This document shows, piece after piece, positions 59,698 through 64,000 of a DNA stretch of 64,000 bases (position 1 is its first letter; each line of letters begins with the position of its first letter). Source of the DNA: Rhizobium sp. CF080 (GTDB lineage Bacteria; Pseudomonadota; Alphaproteobacteria; Rhizobiales; Rhizobiaceae). The notes under the pieces were generated by a model. That model made no database searches. It saw only the letters and a list, made by a program, of their open reading frames with translations, and was not told where the DNA came from. The stretch covers positions 1 through 64,000 of the forward strand of contig NZ_AKKC02000009.1 in NCBI RefSeq assembly GCF_000282095.2. Reading direction: 5' to 3'. A program made the translations under genes and the position numbers.

Positions 59698-59947
59698 GTG
59701 AACCCGTTCCTTTAATGTGTTGCCCGCCTGGATCGGTACGATTCGAGGCGAAAGAATAACGTCCGCTCGGCCTGGAGCTGAGCGATTGATGACGGCAGAT
59801 AGCAGAAGAGATGTGCGAAGTCCAGACGGTTTAAGGTCGATTGCGCCAATTCGGCGGCCTTTTGCGGGGCTGCCGCAAAATGTGAAGAGCCTGTCGCAGT
59901 TTACAGTTAGAGTGCCGGCCGATCCAGGCGAATTAGGAGACCCGGCC

Positions 59948-60427
59948 ATGAAACACCCTTTATCTCAGGCGGAACGCAACAGCGCGGCCGGAAGCGGCTC
60001 GATGCCCGAGGGCGGTTTCAACCGGCTGGTTCCGGAACTGGACGTGACCGATATCGGCGCGAGCCTCCGATTCTGGTGCGACTATCTCGGGTTCCGCGTC
60101 GCATACGACCGGCCGGCGGCCGGGTTTGCCTATTGCGAGCGCGACGGCGCGCAGGTGATGCTGTGCCAGATCAACGGCGAATGGGTGACCGGCCCGCTGG
60201 AGCGCCCGTTCGGACGGGGAATCAATTTCCAGATCATGGTCGAGGATATCGAGCCGCCGCTTGCAAGGCTCAGGGAGGCGGAGTGGCTGCTGTTCCGGGA
60301 CGTCAGGGAAAGCTGGTATCGGGTCGGCGACGAGGAGCGCGGCTCGCGCGAGTTCCTGGTCCTCGATCCCGATGGTTATCTCGTCCGGTTCTCGCAAAGC
60401 CTTGGTTCGAGAGTCGCGGCACCGTGA
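59948..60427 (+). CDS. VOC-family (bleomycin-resistance-like) protein
   Basis: A 159-residue vicinal-oxygen-chelate protein. After a 20-residue tail, [30 protein letters not shown] begins the domain, and [18 protein letters not shown] ends it. The glutathione-type or metal-binding positions of glyoxalase I are not clearly conserved; the pattern is closest to bleomycin-binding resistance proteins. AGGAGA precedes ATG 59948. Divergent from rpsU. Confidence 0.85.
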   Translation: MKHPLSQAERNSAAGSGSMPEGGFNRLVPELDVTDIGASLRFWCDYLGFRVAYDRPAAGFAYCERDGAQVMLCQINGEWVTGPLERPFGRGINFQIMVEDIEPPLARLREAEWLLFRDVRESWYRVGDEERGSREFLVLDPDGYLVRFSQSLGSRVAAP

Positions 60428-60480
60428 CCCGGATGCGCCCGGTCGGCGGCGATATTCGCCGGTGTCGATACGGAAGGCGA

Positions 60481-60510
60481 ATGCGTCGCAATACGGCCAT
60501 TGCGTCGCAT
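60481..60510. promoter_or_regulatory. Inverted repeat upstream of soxB
   Basis: ATGCGTCGCAAT (60481-60492) and ATTGCGTCGCAT (60499-60510) form a near-perfect inverted repeat (one mismatched pair) with a 6-base spacer. Each arm contains the small palindrome TGCGTCGCA, and TTGCGAT follows at 60517. About 80 bases before soxB; a likely regulator site for the sarcosine oxidase operon. Confidence 0.55.
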
Positions 60511-60590
60511 ATTGATTTGCGATGGGTATGGCTCTACCCAAATGCCGGCTCCCGCGATCGGGGCTGACGATCCGAGGAGTTTGAGGCGAG

Positions 60591-61844
60591 ATGCGCAGAT
60601 ATTCGGTTTTCGCCGTTGCCCGCGAGGCCATGCGTGCCCACAAGGGCTGGGAGGCGCAGTGGACCTCGCCGGAGCCGCGCAGCGCTTACGACGTGATCAT
60701 CGTCGGCGCCGGCGGGCATGGTCTCGGGGCTGCCTATTACCTGGCCAAGGAACACGGCATCACCAATGTCGCGGTGATCGAAAAGGGCTGGCTCGGTGGC
60801 GGCAATACCGGCCGCAACACGACGATCATCCGCTCCAACTATCTCTATGAAGAGAGCATGGATATCTACGAGCACTCGCTGAAGCTCTGGGAGGGCTTGA
60901 GCCAGGACCTCAACTACAATGTCATGTACTCGCCGCGCGGCGTGATGATGCTGTCGCACAACACCCACGACATGCAGAGTTTCAAGCGGCATATCAACGC
61001 CAACCGGCTCTACGGTATCGACAACGAATGGCTGACCCCGGAACAGGCCAAGGCCTATGTGCCGGTTCTCGATATTTCCAAGACCGCGCGCTATCCGATC
61101 AACGGTGCTGCCCTGCAGCGGCGCGGCGGCACCGCCCGCCACGATGCGGTCGCCTGGGGTTATGCGCGGGCTGCGTCGGATCGCGGCGTCCACATCATCC
61201 AGAATTGCGAAGTGACCGGCATCCGCCGCGGGCCGAACGGCGAGGTTCTGGGCGTCGAAACTTCGAAGGGTTTCATCGGCGCGAAGAAGATCGGCGTTTC
61301 GGCCGCCGGGCATTCCTCCGTGGTGATGGAGATGGCGGGCGTCCGAGTCCCTCTCCACAGCACCCCTCTGCAGGCGCTGGTGTCCGAGCCGCTGAAGCCG
61401 ATCTTCCCCTGTGTCGTCATGTCGAACACGGTGCATGCCTATATCTCGCAGTCGGACAAGGGCGAGCTCGTCATCGGCGCCGGCACCGACCAGTATAATT
61501 CCTATTCCCAGACCGGCGGGCTGCAGATCATCACCCATACCCTCGACGCCATCTGCGAGCTGTTCCCGATCTTCCGGCGCGTCAAGATGATGCGCCAGTG
61601 GGGCGGCATTACCGACAACACTCCCGACCGCTCGCCGATCCAGGGCGTGACGCCGGTGCCGGGCCTGTTCGTCAATTGCGGCTGGGGCACCGGCGGTTTC
61701 AAGGCGACGCCTGGTTCGGCCAATCTCTTCGCGCACCTGATCGCCAAGGGCGAGCCGCACCGGCTGGCGGCAGGACTGACGCTCGACCGGTTCCGGACGG
61801 GACGGCTGATCGACGAGGCCGCGGCTGCCGCGGTGGCGCATTAA
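60591..61844 (+). CDS. soxB: Sarcosine oxidase subunit beta
   Basis: Catalytic FAD subunit of heterotetrameric sarcosine oxidase, 417 residues, which oxidises sarcosine to glycine and a one-carbon unit. The dinucleotide motif is DVIIVGAGGHGLGAAYYLAKEHG; GGGNTGRNTTIIRSNY, WGGITDNTPDRSPI and a C-terminal GWGTGGFKATPGSANLFAHLIA match SoxB. First gene of soxBDA(G), with the inverted repeat at 60481 upstream. Confidence 0.96.
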   Translation: MRRYSVFAVAREAMRAHKGWEAQWTSPEPRSAYDVIIVGAGGHGLGAAYYLAKEHGITNVAVIEKGWLGGGNTGRNTTIIRSNYLYEESMDIYEHSLKLWEGLSQDLNYNVMYSPRGVMMLSHNTHDMQSFKRHINANRLYGIDNEWLTPEQAKAYVPVLDISKTARYPINGAALQRRGGTARHDAVAWGYARAASDRGVHIIQNCEVTGIRRGPNGEVLGVETSKGFIGAKKIGVSAAGHSSVVMEMAGVRVPLHSTPLQALVSEPLKPIFPCVVMSNTVHAYISQSDKGELVIGAGTDQYNSYSQTGGLQIITHTLDAICELFPIFRRVKMMRQWGGITDNTPDRSPIQGVTPVPGLFVNCGWGTGGFKATPGSANLFAHLIAKGEPHRLAAGLTLDRFRTGRLIDEAAAAAVAH

Positions 61845-61859
61845 TACAGGGACATCAAG

Positions 61860-62201
61860 ATGCTGCTGATCCATTGCCCCTATTGCGAGGAAGATCGCTC
61901 CGAGCTGGAATTCCGCTGGGCCGGTGAGGCGCATATTGCGCGGCCGGAGAATATCTCAGCGATTTCCGACGAGGAATTCGCGGAATTCTTCTTCCTGCGC
62001 AACAACGAAAAGGGCCTCACCTATGAGCGCTGGCGGCATATCCATGGCTGCGGCCGGTTCTTCAATGCGGCCCGCGACACGGTGAGCGACAGGTTCCTGA
62101 TGACCTACAAGGCAGGAATGCCGAAGCAGCCGGTGCCGGAAACGGGTGCGTCCGAAAAGACCGTCGAGACCTATGAAGCAACCGAGGGAGATGCCCGATG
62201 A
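61860..62201 (+). CDS. soxD: Sarcosine oxidase subunit delta
   Basis: The small zinc-containing subunit, 113 residues. IHCPYCEEDRSELEF near the N-terminus, then FFLRNNEKGLTYERWRHIHGCGRFFNAARDTVSDRFLMTYKAG, supplies the conserved Cys and His residues. It follows soxB by 15 bases and overlaps soxA by four bases (ATGA). Confidence 0.95.
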   Translation: MLLIHCPYCEEDRSELEFRWAGEAHIARPENISAISDEEFAEFFFLRNNEKGLTYERWRHIHGCGRFFNAARDTVSDRFLMTYKAGMPKQPVPETGASEKTVETYEATEGDAR

Positions 62202-64000
62202 GCGCTTCCTCCAATTCCGGCGCCTTCCGCATCAAGGGTGCGGGGCGTCTGACGCCCGCCCGCACGGCGCGCTTCACCTTCGACGGCAAGAGCTTTACCG
62301 CGCTGGAAGGCGATACCGTCGCTTCGGCGCTCCTGGCGCATGGCGTGCATCTGCTTGGCCGTTCGTTCAAATACCACCGGCCGCGCGGCATTCTCTCCGC
62401 CGGGCCGGAAGAGCCGAATGCGCTGATCGATGTGTCGCGCGATGCGGCGCGGCGCCAGCCGAACGTGCGGGCCACCGTGCAGGAAGTGTTCGACGGGGCG
62501 AAGATCGTCTCGCAGAACCGCTGGCCGTCGTTGAAGTTCGATGTCGGGGCGATCAACAATCTCTTCTCGCCCTTCTTTGCGGCCGGCTTCTACTACAAGA
62601 CCTTCATGTGGCCGCGGGAGGCCTGGGTGAAGGTCTACGAACCCTTCATCCGCCGTGCGGCCGGCCTCGGCGTCGCTCCGACGGAAGAGGATCCGGATCA
62701 CTATGCCAACCGTTACGCCCATTGCGACGTGCTGATCGCCGGCGCCGGCGTGGCTGGCCTGACGGCGGCGCTTTCGGCGGCCGCGACGGGGGCGAGCGTT
62801 TTCCTCGTCGACGAGCAGCCGGAGGTCGGCGGCGCGCTGCACTACGATGCCGCGACCATGATCGACGGGCAAAATGGATATGACTGGGCGCAGGCGAGTG
62901 CCGCGAAGCTCAAGGCCATGCCGAACGTGACGGTTCTGACCCGCACGACAGTGTTCGGTTATTACAACCACGGTTTCCTCGGCCTCGTGGAGCGGGTGAC
63001 CGACCATGTCGCAAAGCCTGACAAGAGCAGCCCGCGCGAGCGGCTGTGGCAGGTGCGGGCGAAAAAGGTGGTGCTGGCGACCGGGTCGATCGAGCGGCAC
63101 ATGGTATTCGCCAACAACGACCGGCCAGGCATCATGCTGGCCTCCGCGGCGCGCACCTTCCTCAACCATCACGGCGTCGCGGTCGGCCGCAACGTCGGCG
63201 TCTATACGGCGCATGATTCGGCCTACGAGGCGGCCTTCGACCTGAGGCGGGCGGGTGTTTCCATCGCGGCGATCGTGGACAATCGTGCCGATCCCAGCGA
63301 GGCGCTGCTGGCGGAAGCCCGCGCGCTCGGCATTTCCGTGCTGAGCGGCCATTCGGTGACCGATACCGGCGGCCGGCTGCGGATTTCCTCGATGACCGTC
63401 GCACGCAATGGCGGCGGCAATGCCCGCAGAATAGCAGTCGATGCGCTGATCATTTCGGCCGGCTGGACGCCCTCCGTGCATCTGTTCTCGCAGTCGCGCG
63501 GAAAGCTGCGGTTCGACGACGTCAACCAGCGTTTCCTGCCGGATATCTATGCGCAAGATTGCGTTTCTATCGGCGGCTGCAACGGCACGGACGACTTGGC
63601 CGAGTTGATCGACGAGGCGATTGCGGCCGGCGGCGGTTCGGTGGCGCTTTCTGGTGAAAACCGGTTCGAATGGACCGGCGGCATGATCGGTGCGGCGGAA
63701 GGGGCCGGGCCGGATACGACCGTAAAAGCCTTCGTCGATTTCCAGCATGACGTGACCGCCAAGGACATCCGCCTTGCAGTGCGCGAGGGCATGCACTCGA
63801 TCGAGCATATCAAGCGCTTCACCACCAATGGCATGGCGTCGGACCAAGGCAAGCTTTCCAACATGCACGGCCTGGCGATTGCCGCCGAAATGCTCGACCG
63901 GCCGATCCCTAAGGTGGGACTGACCACGTTCCGCGCGCCCTATACGCCCGTGACATACGGCACGCTGGTCGGCCATTCGCGCGGAGAACTGTTCGACCCG
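62198..64000 (+). CDS. soxA: Sarcosine oxidase subunit alpha (3' end outside window)
   Basis: Large subunit, starting at ATG 62198 and open to the right edge (601 codons visible of roughly 980). The N-terminal part (FTFDGKSFTALEGDTVASALLAHGVHLLGRSFKYHRPRGI) is the 2Fe-2S ferredoxin-like domain of the SoxA family. The NAD(P)-binding domain follows with CDVLIAGAGVAGLTAALSAAATGASVFLVDEQPEVGG and further on ATGSIERHMVFANNDRPGIM. The C-terminal folate-binding aminomethyltransferase domain lies beyond the window. The ATGA overlap couples it to soxD. Confidence 0.95.
   Translation, partial: MSASSNSGAFRIKGAGRLTPARTARFTFDGKSFTALEGDTVASALLAHGVHLLGRSFKYHRPRGILSAGPEEPNALIDVSRDAARRQPNVRATVQEVFDGAKIVSQNRWPSLKFDVGAINNLFSPFFAAGFYYKTFMWPREAWVKVYEPFIRRAAGLGVAPTEEDPDHYANRYAHCDVLIAGAGVAGLTAALSAAATGASVFLVDEQPEVGGALHYDAATMIDGQNGYDWAQASAAKLKAMPNVTVLTRTTVFGYYNHGFLGLVERVTDHVAKPDKSSPRERLWQVRAKKVVLATGSIERHMVFANNDRPGIMLASAARTFLNHHGVAVGRNVGVYTAHDSAYEAAFDLRRAGVSIAAIVDNRADPSEALLAEARALGISVLSGHSVTDTGGRLRISSMTVARNGGGNARRIAVDALIISAGWTPSVHLFSQSRGKLRFDDVNQRFLPDIYAQDCVSIGGCNGTDDLAELIDEAIAAGGGSVALSGENRFEWTGGMIGAAEGAGPDTTVKAFVDFQHDVTAKDIRLAVREGMHSIEHIKRFTTNGMASDQGKLSNMHGLAIAAEMLDRPIPKVGLTTFRAPYTPVTYGTLVGHSRGELFDP

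Overview
The window is high-GC alphaproteobacterial DNA, very probably chromosomal sequence from the Rhizobiaceae (Rhizobium/Neorhizobium/Agrobacterium type). Evidence: a three-gene transhydrogenase (pntAA-pntAB-pntB) preceded by an aa3 oxidase subunit IV gene; sarcosine oxidase genes in the order soxB-soxD-soxA; an ornithine decarboxylase with a long 5' leader; a perfect FNR/FixK box; two perfect CtrA-type TTAA-N7-TTAA sites; and small mosaic palindromic repeats of the kind scattered through rhizobial intergenic regions. No tRNA, rRNA, CRISPR array, insertion sequence or prophage was seen. Genes are short operons on both strands, packed closely, with coherent codon use.

Layout. 1-5.4 kb: a carboxylesterase cut by the left edge, a secreted ceramidase-like hydrolase, a GH1 beta-glucosidase behind a LacI-type operator, and a stand-alone EAL protein. 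5.6-8.3 kb: the methionine importer metN-metI-metQ. 8.4-11.1 kb: a CHASE4-GGDEF-EAL protein and a small unknown gene. 11.1-12.7 kb: a RidA-like gene behind three tandem 15-bp palindromes, flanked by trhO and by a second, degenerate copy of the trhO 3' end. 12.8-20.9 kb: CHAD and CYTH genes, eda, a GFA-family gene, a TerB-like gene, a YbjQ-like gene, a GNAT gene with a small membrane protein, an acyltransferase-3 gene and a Ni/Co-type exporter with its DUF1007 partner. 21-26.6 kb: a glycosyltransferase, a LysR regulator, odc with its leader, a GNAT gene, and ompW behind a FixK/FNR box. 26.7-32 kb: an [21 protein letters not shown] dehydrogenase preceded by a threonine-rich leader peptide, GST, tautomerase, SDR, LysR, and a two-gene unknown operon. 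32-38.5 kb: a serine hydrolase, a diguanylate cyclase, a WD40 protein with a COG0523 zinc GTPase, a GNAT gene and a Phd/VapC-type toxin-antitoxin pair. 38.6-48 kb: a creatininase-family gene, MarR, LacI, a FUSC-type transporter with its divergent MarR regulator, a glutamine amidotransferase-type hydrolase, and a TRAP transporter whose binding-protein gene converges on its permease genes. 48-51.3 kb: a GGDEF-EAL protein and a FeeM-like acyltransferase behind CtrA sites. 51.5-60.4 kb: aa3 subunit IV, the transhydrogenase operon, two esterases, a Tad-type surface protein with a vWA domain, a TPR lipoprotein, rpsU and a VOC protein. 60.6 kb to the right edge: soxBDA, with soxA cut by the edge.

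Themes. Four cyclic-di-GMP proteins lie in one window: one EAL only, one GGDEF only, and two hybrids, one of which has a degenerate GGDEF motif. Several regulatory regions can be read directly: palindromic operators, a threonine leader whose downstream RNA can hide the asd ribosome-binding site, and a probable polyamine-responsive odc leader.

The most unusual locus is a tandem pair of about 328-bp units at 45.0-45.7 kb, between the convergent TRAP genes. Each unit has a matching promoter, a hairpin leader, a good Shine-Dalgarno sequence and a 28-29-residue strongly basic peptide ORF. Downstream stems differ between the two copies by compensating base-pair changes. I do not recognise it as a known family.
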